Shown in pieces: positions 31,990 to 42,154 of a stretch of 64,000 bases of DNA. The stretch's first letter is position 1. Every line of letters starts with the position of its first letter. The notes under the pieces were generated by a model, which saw only the letters and a program-made list of their open reading frames with translations, ran no database searches and was not told the DNA's origin. This stretch comes from Neodidymelliopsis sp. IMI 364377 (lineage: Eukaryota; Ascomycota; Dothideomycetes; Pleosporales; Didymellaceae). Where the stretch lies: positions 1-64,000 of the forward strand of contig JAPEUT010000024.1 of the NCBI GenBank assembly GCA_027946375.1, read 5' to 3'. A program made the translations under genes and the position numbers.

Positions 31990-33144
31990 AGTTCAGAAAT
32001 TAATGACCAAAGCCACCGTCGCAACCGAAAAGGTTCTTCGCGGACGCTATACTGTCACACGTCAGCATATCGCGTCCAGACCGAATGCAGGATGAACTTC
32101 TTAAAGCTGTCGATATTAAATCATGTCATCTGGAAGTGAGGCTATGCAGCTTTACCTCAGTGCTTACCTGGGTTCGTGCCGTATACTCAAGTCGGCGTAT
32201 GTGTATTGACTAGAAGGAACATTATTTGCAAGGTCATGCACTCCGCTTTGATAGCGGTATAAACAATAGTACAGGGCATGGACGGGTGATCGCATGTCCA
32301 ATCAATATCCTGACCTTGCAATGCATGTTACCGGACTGTAGAAGCCACGACCATTGGCAAGCAGCAATCAACATTCAATTCGTTAACAACACTTTGCATC
32401 GCGTTTCCTTGTTTGTTGTGATATGTGCCCCTTTGCAAGGGCGAATGTGGTGACTGGGTCGCGATTAGATCGTTCGCGGCAATGACATCGACCTGGGTTC
32501 TGGTAGACGTCAGAAAGACTGAATTGTCTTGCAGTGTACACATTGAAATGACGAGGCAAGTGAGGTATCTCCTATATTAGCCTGGATGAAGTTAGATGGG
32601 AGGAACGTGTAGTAAGATCTCTCCAAAGAACAGGCACATCTCCTATTCTAGTTGGCGCACGTGTAGGTCAGACAAATATCTTCAAATCACATGGTTCGAG
32701 GGGTGTTCCAAACGTTGAGTGCTTCTTCACCTAGTACCTTACTTCTTACGTCATCTATGCCTCGATCCACTTGTTCAGCCACGTTCAACCTCGTATTACC
32801 AGTAGCCATAAGCTGCTCCGCATTTGAACGAGAAAAAGAGGTGCAATGTTTTGCAGCCAATCAAAAGTCGAAGCTGACTCGTTGTGGAGACTTTAAAGTG
32901 CCATTGACTTAGGCGAACCGCACTGCCACAGCCTTATGCTTATGGCGCCAAACCTATGTAAGATACTGGGTAGGCCAAGACCTCTCCGCCCCAGCAGCCT
33001 GCAGTAAGCAGGAAGGCTGATTCAACCTTAGTTAAGCTCGATCTCAGCCATTGTCCTGATTGCGCTTACTACTTAATAAGGTCATTGTCGACATGATGTC
33101 CGTCCGCATCAATTCAACACTTCATCCAATTTCTTCTTCGCAAT
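31990..33144. other. Intergenic, nothing recognised
   Basis: About 1.15 kb. No supported gene, repeat or RNA. The right end is the promoter and leader of the S33 hydrolase. Confidence 0.5.
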
Positions 33145-34932
33145 ATGTTTCGAAAGGTGATCGCAACCTCGCTACTTGTAGCCTCTGGTCTGTCATACCC
33201 GACAGATGAGCCTTACAAGCCTAATGTAACATCACTTGATTGGTCGCCCTGTGACCTCGACTTCCCCTCCGCAATTCAGGAAGAAATAGCAGAACATGGA
33301 GAGCCCATATTCTGTGCCAACTTGTCCGTACCTTTAGATTACAGCAACCCAGAAGATGGCAGAAGTGTCGATCTCCAGTTGATCAAGATCAAGGCAACGA
33401 AGGAACCTTTCAAGGGCAGTGTTCTCACAAATCCTGGTGGTCCTGGAGGTAGCGGTGTGCAGTATATTGCTCTTGAAGGACCATCAATCCGTGACGACCT
33501 TGGCGGATACCACGATGTCATTGGATTTGATCCTCGGTGAGAACAAAGTCATCTACCTCAAACCACTAGAATGCTGACAGACATTAGTGGTACAGGACGG
33601 ACCATACCATTTGTATGCCTTCCTTCCAATAACACAGCCCCCAAAGTCAAGCGTGAACAACAGTACAACTTTACAATCCCCCAGTATGATTTGTACAGTG
33701 TACTGAAGAGTAAAGCATGGCATGATGGTGGAATCTATGCCGAAGACTGCGCAAATACACCCGGAAACGCCGACATCGGTCCCTACATCAACACGCAATT
33801 CGTTGCTCGCGACATGCTTAAGATCATCGACGCACTTGGCGAAGACCAGCTTCAGTACTGGGGTTTGTCTTATGGTACTGCCCTTGGCCAGACTTTTGCG
33901 GGCATGTTTCCAGATCGCGTGAAGCGCATCGTTCTCGACAGTGTTGTACGGCTCGACGACTACCACTCTGGTCAGTGGATTACACAGACGCGAGACACTG
34001 ATCGTGCACTTCTAAGCTTCTTCACGGAATGCATCAATGTTGGCCCCGAGCTTTGTCCGATTGCAAACTTCACAGGTCCAGACACCACTGCCGAGGATCT
34101 GCACGAAGAGTATGCCAAAGTCTTCCAAGAGCTATTGGACAATCCTGTCATCTTGCCCGACAGCTACCAGCCATCACCTTGGTGGCAACCCGGCAATTTA
34201 TCAGCCTTCTTGCTATTGAAGGAATACACATTCGCGTGGGCCTACAGTCCAGTCCAGTTTGGTGATCTTTATCTGATCATTGATATCGCTCTGAGGCGGG
34301 ATTGGGAGCAGGCATTTGAAGTTCTCTCAGCTCCAACTTCCAACAACACCGAAATACCTTGGAACCTCGGGACAAACGCTTTGCACGGTGTTGCTTGTAG
34401 TGATGGGAAATTCCGCGCCGACAAACCGGAAGATATGTATTCATTGGTACAAGCTCAGTCTGCTCAAGGCACTTTCGCTGATGGCCTCGCGCCTCAGATT
34501 TGGCCCTGTGCGCAGTGGAAGTTCGAGGCAAAGGAGCGCTACAATGGCCCTTTCACTGCAATCAACACCAGCTATCCCATCCTGTTTGTCAATGGTAACC
34601 GCGACCCAGTCACTCCCTTGAGTGGCGCATACGAAGCGTCGGCAAACTTTCCAGGAAGCCGATTGGTAGTGCACAACGGACATGGCCATGGAATCAGGAG
34701 CCACCCTTCGAAGTGCACGAACAAGGCAATTGCTGACTACTTCAATGAAGGGGCGTTGCCGGACGTTGGTCTGGTTTGTCAGGCCGACAAGACGGCGTAT
34801 GCCGTGTTTGAGGACTACCTTGCCGACTTATTAAACAGCACAAAGACCAACACAACTCTTGCGAGGCGTTCTTTCGATAGCCCGAATTCGAAGAGGTCTT
34901 TCCAATTTCCTCGCCATCCAACACTTGTTTGA
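33145..34932 (+). CDS. Secreted alpha/beta hydrolase, tripeptidyl-aminopeptidase-like (S33)
   Basis: Two exons (33145-33536 and 33588-34932; 51-nt intron) encode 578 residues. A signal peptide (MFRKVIATSLLVASGLS) is followed by the alpha/beta hydrolase fold: the oxyanion motif NPGGPGGSG, the nucleophile elbow GLSYG, the acid in NRDPVTP and the histidine in HNGHGHG. The C-terminal TAP-like domain is present. Many NxS/T sites are consistent with glycosylation. Family members remove tripeptides or cleave esters; the substrate is not determined. It may support extracellular protein use. It is convergent with the carboxylesterase, 122 bp apart. Confidence 0.92.
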
Positions 34933-35054
34933 TTCACGCTAGGAGCCGACAGGGAGGATTCGTTCAGAACGAAGGCTTGAATTCTAATATTCTCTTCAGG
35001 CTTCAGCATACTTCAGATACATACGCTAGCAATACATAATGGTTTCTTTCTTAC

Positions 35055-36652
35055 CTAGCACAGCCCGTCATACTCATTACCCCGCCTGTAGACAGCTTGT
35101 GTATAGTTATCAAACCCAAGCTTAACAAGCGTGTCAGTATCCGGATCATAAGTCGGCCAAGTCAAGCCACGTTCAGGATCTCTCGCGAAAGCCGCCCACG
35201 CGCTCTGCATGTACTTCGACGTCTCAGCTTCGGCTGGGGTGTCAGGCCCGCGAAGATTTGAAGTACCAAAAACCATGGGGATATCAGATGAGTGATAAGC
35301 TTGTAGCCACGTGAAAGGGTTCAGGTTTGGCCATTTTCCAAAATAGCGGGCACGCCATACAGGAACATTGAACTTCTTCCGCGCGCTATACAAGAAATTA
35401 GCAGTGGTGACCAAGGCTAGCAGAAAGGACTTACAGTGCTCCCTGCGCACCTGGACATGTGGAAATGCTTCGCGTGAAAGCGTCCACAGCAGTTTGGTTC
35501 GGCCCAGCCGGGTTGTATGCGACGAGTGAAGCACCTTCGTTATCGACTTGTGACAAGATGGTTGGAAGTTTAGCGAAGCGGCCACGAAACTGACGGTCAG
35601 TGTAATTCGAGAAACTTGTGATATTATCTGGTGATGGCGCGAACGATAGTGATCTTCCACCATTTGCAGTTGCGTTGTACTTGTTCAGTACCTCGATGAT
35701 GGCAGTCGCATTCGCTTTCTGCATGCAGGACAATACTTCATCCCTGTCCATGGAAGTGCAGCCAATTTGTGTGGCGAGATAGGTGAAATTCGAGTTAGTT
35801 GGGTCGTTAGATACACCACCAGAAGCTGTGCCGGATTGAGCAATGAAGCCTTTCACGATAGGGTCTTCAGGGTACGCATAGGCATACTTGTCAACGGCCA
35901 TTCCACCGGCAGATTGACCGAACAAGATCATGCGGTTCGGATCACCACCGAATGCGCCGATATTGTTGTAGACCCATTCGACTGCTTTGCGATGATCAAG
36001 CAAGCCAGGGTTCACCTGCCGGCCTTCGAAGGCGGCAGCGTTTGGATAGCCGAAAATATTGAGGCGGTAGCTGTTTGTAATGTTAGCGACAGTCTGTCTG
36101 AACATACAGATGGAAGCATTACTTCATGGCGACTACAATGACGTTCTGGTCCTTTGCCAGTCGATCTCCGTACTTGTAAGGGCTTGCGCTTCCACCGGAT
36201 GTGAAACCACCGCCATGTATCCAGATCATAACAGGAAGCTTCTCAAGTTTCCTTTTACCTGCAGGAGCCCAAACATTCAGGGTCAGACAATCTTCGCTTT
36301 GCTGCTGACCAGGAGTGAGGAGAAATCCTCCAAGATACTCCGAGTACACCGTCTTTTGGCCATTATTGTACTGGATGCAAGAGTGTCCAAACCATGATGC
36401 ATCGATTGTCCTGTTTGTTGGCCGCTTGGTTACTGGCGGCCGGAATCGAAGCTCACCGATTGGAGGTTCAGCGTAGGGTATACCACCCCAGAACGCAACC
36501 CCCGTTGTATTAGGCCAGGCGACCCCTTGAACTGCAAAAGTGTTGGTGTGCACTAAGAACAGGTCGGGTGCCTCATGTTCTGAGCCAGTTGGTTGAGAAC
36601 AGGCTAACGGCAGAAGCAAAGTGGTGATCTTGAGGAACTTTGAAGCTACCAT
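35055..36652 (-). CDS. Secreted type-B carboxylesterase/lipase
   Basis: Three exons, complement of 36123-36652, 35435-36070 and 35055-35385, give 498 residues. A signal peptide (MVASKFLKITTLLLPLACS) precedes the mature enzyme. Family motifs: GIPYAEPPIGELRFRPP, EDCLTLNVWAP, oxyanion-hole IWIHGGGFTSGG and the serine elbow FGQSAGG. The C-terminal third (WPTYDPDT) is the usual end region. Such enzymes cleave esters outside the cell or in the secretory pathway; the substrate is unknown. It is transcribed in the same direction as the neighbouring nitrilase but separated by 389 bp. Confidence 0.93.
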
Positions 36653-37041
36653 GGCGAGTGAAGATAGCTTTGGCGCTCTGAGAGCGCGGCAGAGCTCTAG
36701 AGGTGTTTGTAATATATGGATGAACTCTGTGGAGAGATCTACATTACGTGATAAACACTCATCCTTGGCTGGAGTAGCTCTCTTCCACTTGTTGATATTG
36801 AGGTTCATCTGGTTAGCGTCATTTTCGGAATTCCGGGGCCCCGCAAAACAGATTATGCGGCAGTGGAAATAATCACTCGGCTAGTCAAGCACCTTCTCTT
36901 TTAAGCCCTGCAGCGCAAAGCTTGACATCATTGTTTGAGCTGCCTGTACGCAGTGATGGTGCATTTTCTGGGACCGGCTGAATCATCTCCCACTTTGGAA
37001 TCACACACTCCATCGCAGAATCTTACATCGTTCATGTCAAA
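36653..37041. other. Intergenic, nothing recognised
   Basis: 389 bp between the carboxylesterase start and the nitrilase stop. It should hold the esterase promoter and the nitrilase terminator. No motif stands out. Confidence 0.5.
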
Positions 37042-38127
37042 CTACACAACTTCCTGGTCGCTCCTTTCAGCGGACAAGGCGGGAGGATCTACAAATCGAA
37101 TTGGAACTTGCCTCTCGCGATTGACCGTCAGTTTGAAAACATCGTGTCTTTGATATCCACCGACAACGTCGTGATATTGTTTGCCCTCGACACAATCTGC
37201 TAAGTGGAGGTCTGCATATAGGATGCCCTCCTCTTTCTGCAGAAACTCAACCTCTGTCTTGTTTCCAGTAGAACCATCGACCGTAAAACCAGGAATGACT
37301 GCACCGGTCGGATCCAGGAACATAGTGGCCCCACGCTGTGACACACTGAGTATATCTCTGATGTGCTCAGCATCAGAGGTCCCTGCAGCGATTATTGCGA
37401 TGGCTTGCTCATCGAGATGTCCGCTACAAAGCACGCCGAAAGCTTTGGCTTCGAAACAATGTGCCGCGGCTCTTATTCTGTTGGCTGCAACGTTATCGTA
37501 ATTTTTGTTGCTAGTTTCTTGTGCCGTGTCCGGTGGTGCAACGCGTGTAGGCCAGGCAGCAGGCCATGTTGATATGTGAAGCTGCTCGGCTTGGGCAATG
37601 AGACTGTATCTTGCCAACGGATTTGTGTTCTCTCCGCAGATGAGGTTCCCAATCTTTCCGAAAGGAGTGTCGACGACCTTCAAGCCGTGTCCATCTCCAG
37701 GGGCCCACGTCAATTTCTCGAAGAACGTAGGCATTAGTTTACGGTGAAGGTTAAGGACTCGCCCGTCGGGACCGATGAAGATGTTCGAATTGAAGAGCGT
37801 CCCTGAACTGAAACGAGTTCTTTCGGAAATACCAACACTGAGGTATGTTTTCGTCTCTTGTGCCGCAGACTGCAGGGCTTGAATTTCTTCTCCGTCTGCC
37901 AAAATCGACTGCTCTGCCATCCTCCTGAATAGATCATGATTTTGAGTTGGTGCGCGGATGGCACTCCATACTGGGAATGCCGGGATGAATGTTTCGGGAA
38001 AGATGACAAGGTTAGCCGAGTTCTGGGACGCGGTCTTGATGAGAGAAACTGCTTTGTGCGTGGTTGCTTTAGCAGAGAGAAATACTGGTGCTGCGTGACA
38101 GGCAGCTACTCGAATTGAGCCTGCCAT
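37042..38127 (-). CDS. Nitrilase (C-N hydrolase family)
   Basis: Intronless, 361 residues. Nitrilases hydrolyse nitriles to carboxylic acids and ammonia using a Glu-Lys-Cys triad. All three are visible: E45 in VIFPETFIPAFP, K130 in NLHRKLMPTF (with the second conserved Glu at 137) and C164 in LICGENTNPLARY. The stretch AEQLHISTWPAAWPTR and the length match fungal aliphatic/arylaceto-nitrilases; the sequence is less like cyanide hydratases, but substrate class is inference. No targeting signal, so cytosolic. It is divergent from the sulfite-oxidase-like gene over 564 bp and heads the leftward side of the proposed gene block. Confidence 0.95.
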   Translation of the reverse strand: MAGSIRVAACHAAPVFLSAKATTHKAVSLIKTASQNSANLVIFPETFIPAFPVWSAIRAPTQNHDLFRRMAEQSILADGEEIQALQSAAQETKTYLSVGISERTRFSSGTLFNSNIFIGPDGRVLNLHRKLMPTFFEKLTWAPGDGHGLKVVDTPFGKIGNLICGENTNPLARYSLIAQAEQLHISTWPAAWPTRVAPPDTAQETSNKNYDNVAANRIRAAAHCFEAKAFGVLCSGHLDEQAIAIIAAGTSDAEHIRDILSVSQRGATMFLDPTGAVIPGFTVDGSTGNKTEVEFLQKEEGILYADLHLADCVEGKQYHDVVGGYQRHDVFKLTVNRERQVPIRFVDPPALSAERSDQEVV

Positions 38128-38691
38128 CTTTCTAGTCTATGAGAAGTAGAGCAAATGGAAGGTACTTGTGTTGCCGCTGATGCAGCGGCTCAGCTCACTC
38201 GTGTTCAGGTTAGGTACGAGCTGCGGGGTACCTCAGCGGAATGACATCCGGCGGTTCATCTTGGCGGTGATCACACCTACAGTGCTGCTCAAGCGGACGC
38301 ATCCCCACGTGGAGGTGTGGGTATCGTATAGATTGTGCATATTAACGACCGCTCTTGACAACGAATATCGACGTGATTCGGGTGCTGTAAGCAAGACCGC
38401 GTTCGCGTTCGTGTTCGCCTTCACTTCGCTTGACGCGTCTCTAGCGCGAACCCCTGAACCTACTAAATCTCGAACTTCTGACAGGATTTCCTTCATTGCT
38501 CCATCAACACGCACCACGTCATACCACTTTTTGAGCAATACATCTACGAATGAAAGGCTGCGAGCTCTGCAAAAACCATAGATCATCCGAACAGCGCGGA
38601 TCCATACGAGAAACATGCGGCACGCTCCAAGCCATTAGTTCAACATTGCCCGCCAGAACTGAAGGACACCCGTAAGACCTGCTATCTCTAT
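38128..38691. promoter_or_regulatory. Divergent promoter nitrilase / molybdoenzyme
   Basis: A 564-bp shared upstream region, so both genes could be co-regulated. CCGGCGG at about 38249-38255 resembles a compact zinc-cluster site, but this is weak. No TATA box is clear. Confidence 0.45.
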
Positions 38692-39741
38692 ATGGCTAGT
38701 CTGAGCTGTTACGATGTGTTACCCGTTCCAGAGAATGACTATGAGCGTCGAGCTGTGAGATCGCAAGCTCAAGGATTCCATATCCGACATCCTCCCAAGC
38801 CGCACATGCTAGTGGAAGAGATGACCAGGGATGAGGATCTTTTCCAGACGATTCATATGGGCACCGTAGATGTCGATGTTGAAAAATGGGTGCTCGTTGT
38901 TGACGGTTTGGTCGAGTGTCCATTCGCTCTTACTTTTGAACAGTTACTGAAGCTGCCTTCTACAGACATTTGGTCCACGCATGAATGTTTCGGAAGTCCT
39001 CTAGCTCCTGCATCTACTGCACTCTGGCGAGTGGGGAATGTCATCTGGACTGGTGTGCCATTAAGTGCTCTTTTAAACATAGCTCGGTTGCTTCCAACCG
39101 CCAACTTCGTTTGGTCTGAGGGGCTGGATTGTGGCACATTTGCGGGCGTAAAAGCAGATCGTTACCAGAAAGATCTGCCATTAAACAAAGCCTGGGAAAA
39201 AGAAGTTCTAGTCGCATACAAGATGAACGGACAGCCATTGGGAAGGAAGCGAGGCGGGCCAGTGCGACTGGTAGTACCCGGCTGGTTCGGTACGAACAGC
39301 ACCAAGTGGCTGTGCAAGATCTCCTTACGCGAGGGCAGAGCACCGGGACCTTATACAACGCGATTCTACAATGTCGAGGACCAAGATGATGCCAGTAGTA
39401 GGATAAAACCCGTTTGGGAACTTGATGTCAATTCGATGATTGTTCGTCCAATACCAAATACTGTCATAACCGGACCAAGAACGACTGTTGATGGATGGGC
39501 ATGGAGTCATGACGGTGCAGCGAAAGTCGAACTCAGCACCAACAAGGGCGATACATGGACTGAGGCACGGCTGGAGCCTAGAATAGATTACCGTTGGCAG
39601 AGGTTCACTTTACAACTTGATCTGGAGCCCGGCGAGCACACATTGCTTGCAAAAGCAACGTCTATCAGTGGCAAATCACAAGCACTGAACTCGAGGCGAA
39701 ACCATGCGCACAGCATCAGCATTACAGTCGAAGGCTCTTAG
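38692..39741 (+). CDS. Sulfite-oxidase-like molybdopterin oxidoreductase
   Basis: Intronless, 349 residues. Two domains are visible: the molybdopterin-binding fold (residues about 60-215) and the Ig-like Mo-co dimerisation domain (about 240-345, with VITGPRTTVDGWAWSHDGAA and WQRFTLQLDLEPGEHTL). The molybdenum-ligand cysteine is in THECFGSPLAP; VGNVIWTGVPLSALL and RLVVPGWFGTNSTKWL are family elements. There is no cytochrome b5 domain and no mitochondrial presequence, unlike classical sulfite oxidase, and the loop after the Cys differs from the CxGNRR form, so the substrate need not be sulfite. It ends 33 bp from the convergent Gal80-like gene. Confidence 0.92.
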   Translation: MASLSCYDVLPVPENDYERRAVRSQAQGFHIRHPPKPHMLVEEMTRDEDLFQTIHMGTVDVDVEKWVLVVDGLVECPFALTFEQLLKLPSTDIWSTHECFGSPLAPASTALWRVGNVIWTGVPLSALLNIARLLPTANFVWSEGLDCGTFAGVKADRYQKDLPLNKAWEKEVLVAYKMNGQPLGRKRGGPVRLVVPGWFGTNSTKWLCKISLREGRAPGPYTTRFYNVEDQDDASSRIKPVWELDVNSMIVRPIPNTVITGPRTTVDGWAWSHDGAAKVELSTNKGDTWTEARLEPRIDYRWQRFTLQLDLEPGEHTLLAKATSISGKSQALNSRRNHAHSISITVEGS

Positions 39742-39774
39742 GAAGCTAATCTACCATAATCCCTTCAGCCCAAT

Positions 39775-40947
39775 CTACCAAGTCGGATCGATCTGCTTGT
39801 AGAGTGTTTCGAACTCTCTCATGAGAGCACAGCCGTCCTCTAGTCTCGGCCACTGTTTTCCTTCTGGCACACTCTGTGGTCGTCCACTCTCTATCCATTC
39901 TGCGTACCGTTCGTAGAGTTCTGCCGTACTCCTAGCTCTGAGGCCCATTTCTTTTTGCCACTCAGGCCACTCCCAACTCAGCTCCTTGACCTCATCAGTC
40001 GCATAGTCGTGGTGCGCAATGATTATGGGTCCATCAAAGGAATAGCCAGCCTGAAGGTAGGGCCCTGGGGCAGTGAGCTTCAACTCGCCTCTCTCCCCAT
40101 TGAGGGTCCAGATGAAGCCCGGCTCCCCTTTGAACTGTGGACCGAGGCGAAATGTTGCCACCAGTATTGCTCCCGGGACTGCGACCGCTTTGTCACCTCG
40201 AAGGCTACCATGGATCGAGACATAATCTGGCACATCCGAATGCACGGTGCCCGCGAGCTGTCCGTCCGCGCCTAGAACGTTCAGCAAAGGCCGTTGAATC
40301 TGTCCGACAGCATGGAAGTCGTTCCAATTGCCCAGCACCTCGTGCACGTAATCGATCATATGGCCATAGTGGATGTTGACTGGGTGTCCACCGACCTTTC
40401 GATCAGCGAAGTACGTAAGACGCTCTGGCAAGCTATCTCGAGGCATCAGATTTCCCCATGCACGGACTTCGCTATTCAGCACCTTGCCAACTACGCCAGT
40501 TTCTAGAATCTCCTTTAGGCGGAGCGTGAGAGGAGCTACGCGGCCCTGTAGGCCAATGATGCTGTTAGGATATGGACAGTCGTTCGTCAATTCGATTGCC
40601 TTGGCAAGATCTTCTGTCAGAGGCCATTCAATGAAAACTCCTTTTCCAGCTCGAATACTTGGTTCAATCACAGAAAAATGAACATCGACGCGAGTGTTGA
40701 CAACGACGAGATCAATATCAGGATCTGTGGCTAATTTCGCCGGATCGCCGTATGTTTTGACCTTCGACGGGAGATCGAATGTAGCTTTTGCGAGTTCTGC
40801 GGCTTCAACTGAGGAGTTCAGAAGTGCCACGAGCTCGTAATGCGTCTTGCCTCGAGAAGAAAGTAGGTAAGGAAGATGGGCATCCGCAGCCCAGGTGACT
40901 TTTGCCGAAGCTGAGAGGCCAACAAGAGCGACGCGTATGGATGACAT
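39775..40947 (-). CDS. Gfo/Idh/MocA-family protein, Gal80-like
   Basis: Intronless, 390 residues from ATG 40947. An N-terminal Rossmann domain (VALVGLSASAKVTWAADAHL) and a C-terminal alpha/beta domain make it a Gfo/Idh/MocA member. In enzymes of this family the catalytic lysine lies in an EKP motif; here it reads FIEWPLT, so lysine is replaced by tryptophan. The following LQGRVAPLTLRLKEIL and YGHMIDYVHEVLG match the Gal80-like branch, whose best-known member is a NADP-binding transcriptional regulator rather than an enzyme. A regulatory or sensor role in this gene block is therefore plausible but is inference; an altered dehydrogenase is the alternative. Confidence 0.9.
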   Translation of the reverse strand: MSSIRVALVGLSASAKVTWAADAHLPYLLSSRGKTHYELVALLNSSVEAAELAKATFDLPSKVKTYGDPAKLATDPDIDLVVVNTRVDVHFSVIEPSIRAGKGVFIEWPLTEDLAKAIELTNDCPYPNSIIGLQGRVAPLTLRLKEILETGVVGKVLNSEVRAWGNLMPRDSLPERLTYFADRKVGGHPVNIHYGHMIDYVHEVLGNWNDFHAVGQIQRPLLNVLGADGQLAGTVHSDVPDYVSIHGSLRGDKAVAVPGAILVATFRLGPQFKGEPGFIWTLNGERGELKLTAPGPYLQAGYSFDGPIIIAHHDYATDEVKELSWEWPEWQKEMGLRARSTAELYERYAEWIESGRPQSVPEGKQWPRLEDGCALMREFETLYKQIDPTW

Positions 40948-41349
40948 GTTGCTGATGACTTGAGTAGACTGCATCGATTGGGGCAGTTTGTGGCGTTTTA
41001 TGTGTGCCTGGAGAGTGCAAATGCCCATCCTCGGCTTACTCTCTGCTCTTGCACTTCTTACATCCTCAGCAATGCATGGAGCAACTGCGTATGTCCTGGC
41101 TTTTTTTCTACCACTCAGGACTCGCCTTCAAATGGAAAACGCGCACGCAAGACACCATGCTGACACGGGCTGACCAACGTTGATTCGCTAGACTAATCAA
41201 TGAACTGAGATGCATTAGTAATATCGGTATTACCAATCTAACACCAGAAACGGCATCGATGTCTTAGCGTCACAAGTCACACATTCACAAATCGTTCTTC
41301 CAATTGAGCCTGTTACCAGAAAACCTACAGATTCGACAGTTTCAAGATC
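40948..41349. promoter_or_regulatory. Divergent promoter Gal80-like / tautomerase, with a dyad
   Basis: A 402-bp shared upstream region. At 41218-41233 is a perfect inverted repeat, GTAATA-TCGG-TATTAC, a plausible binding site for a dimeric regulator. It lies about 115 bp from the tautomerase ATG. Confidence 0.5.
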
Positions 41350-41889
41350 ATGCCATTATACGATATTGAGCACGTCATTCCGCTAAAGGATGACCAACAA
41401 GAAGCCCTGGCGAAAGCCTTTACGTCGATACATTGCGCGCGCTTTCACACACCCTCGTTCTTTGTCAACGTTCGTTTCACGGATGTCTCTGGACAAAAGG
41501 TGTACAGAGGCGGCGTCCTGCGCTACTATAATCGTGCCATTCTGCGAACCCGGGTTAGCGAACATCGTACAACAGAACAATATGGCGAGCATTGTCGAGA
41601 ATTAATGAAAGCGTGGGACAATGTTCTAATCCCGGCGGAGCTTGATTGCAAGTTTGACAGAACTCTGAGAACTATCTGGATCATGGGTGCGTTGACTACC
41701 GCGGTAGAGATGGGCTTTCAGCGACCTGCGGCTGGCAAAGAAATCGAATGGCTACGAAACAACAAGGATAGCTTCGAAGCCTTGGCACAGGAAGGCGATG
41801 AGGATATGCAACAGTTAATGGTTGAGCTGCGGTCTCGGGAGGATTTTGCTGGGGTACTACATGACCAACAACGAGCGAGTGAGGCATGA
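41350..41889 (+). CDS. Tautomerase-superfamily protein (cis-CaaD-like)
   Basis: Intronless, 179 residues. It starts MPLYDIEHVIPL: after removal of Met, Pro would be the N-terminal residue, the catalytic base of the tautomerase superfamily. A histidine at about position 27 (SIHCARFH) and VNVRFTDVSGQKVYRGG fit the beta-alpha-beta fold as in cis-3-chloroacrylic acid dehalogenase homologues. An arginine cluster (ILRTRVSEHR) sits where substrate carboxylate-binding arginines are expected. The position expected to hold the catalytic glutamate reads IWIMGALTT, so dehalogenase activity is doubtful. A keto-enol tautomerase or related hydratase is possible. The C-terminal 60 residues are an acidic helical extension. 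Next to the P450, same strand, 265 bp apart. Confidence 0.84.
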   Translation: MPLYDIEHVIPLKDDQQEALAKAFTSIHCARFHTPSFFVNVRFTDVSGQKVYRGGVLRYYNRAILRTRVSEHRTTEQYGEHCRELMKAWDNVLIPAELDCKFDRTLRTIWIMGALTTAVEMGFQRPAAGKEIEWLRNNKDSFEALAQEGDEDMQQLMVELRSREDFAGVLHDQQRASEA

Positions 41890-42154
41890 GAAAACCGCGA
41901 TCAATGGTGGCACGATCCGGAAGGAAAGCGTGTTCCCTGGAGAAAAAGAAAGGTTGTCCCTATTTGCGGGAGGATTCCAATGAATTGATAAGGCGTCCAG
42001 TTGTATGTCACACAGCGGAGGGGTAACGAGGAAGTGGCCAAAGAAATGGTCGCTGCAAGCCGATATGGCGACTAGCTCGCGCCTTACGATAATGAGTCTG
42101 ATCCCTTTTTCAGTGGAAGTATGCCCGTATCTTAGTTCTTTTAGTAGCATCAAA

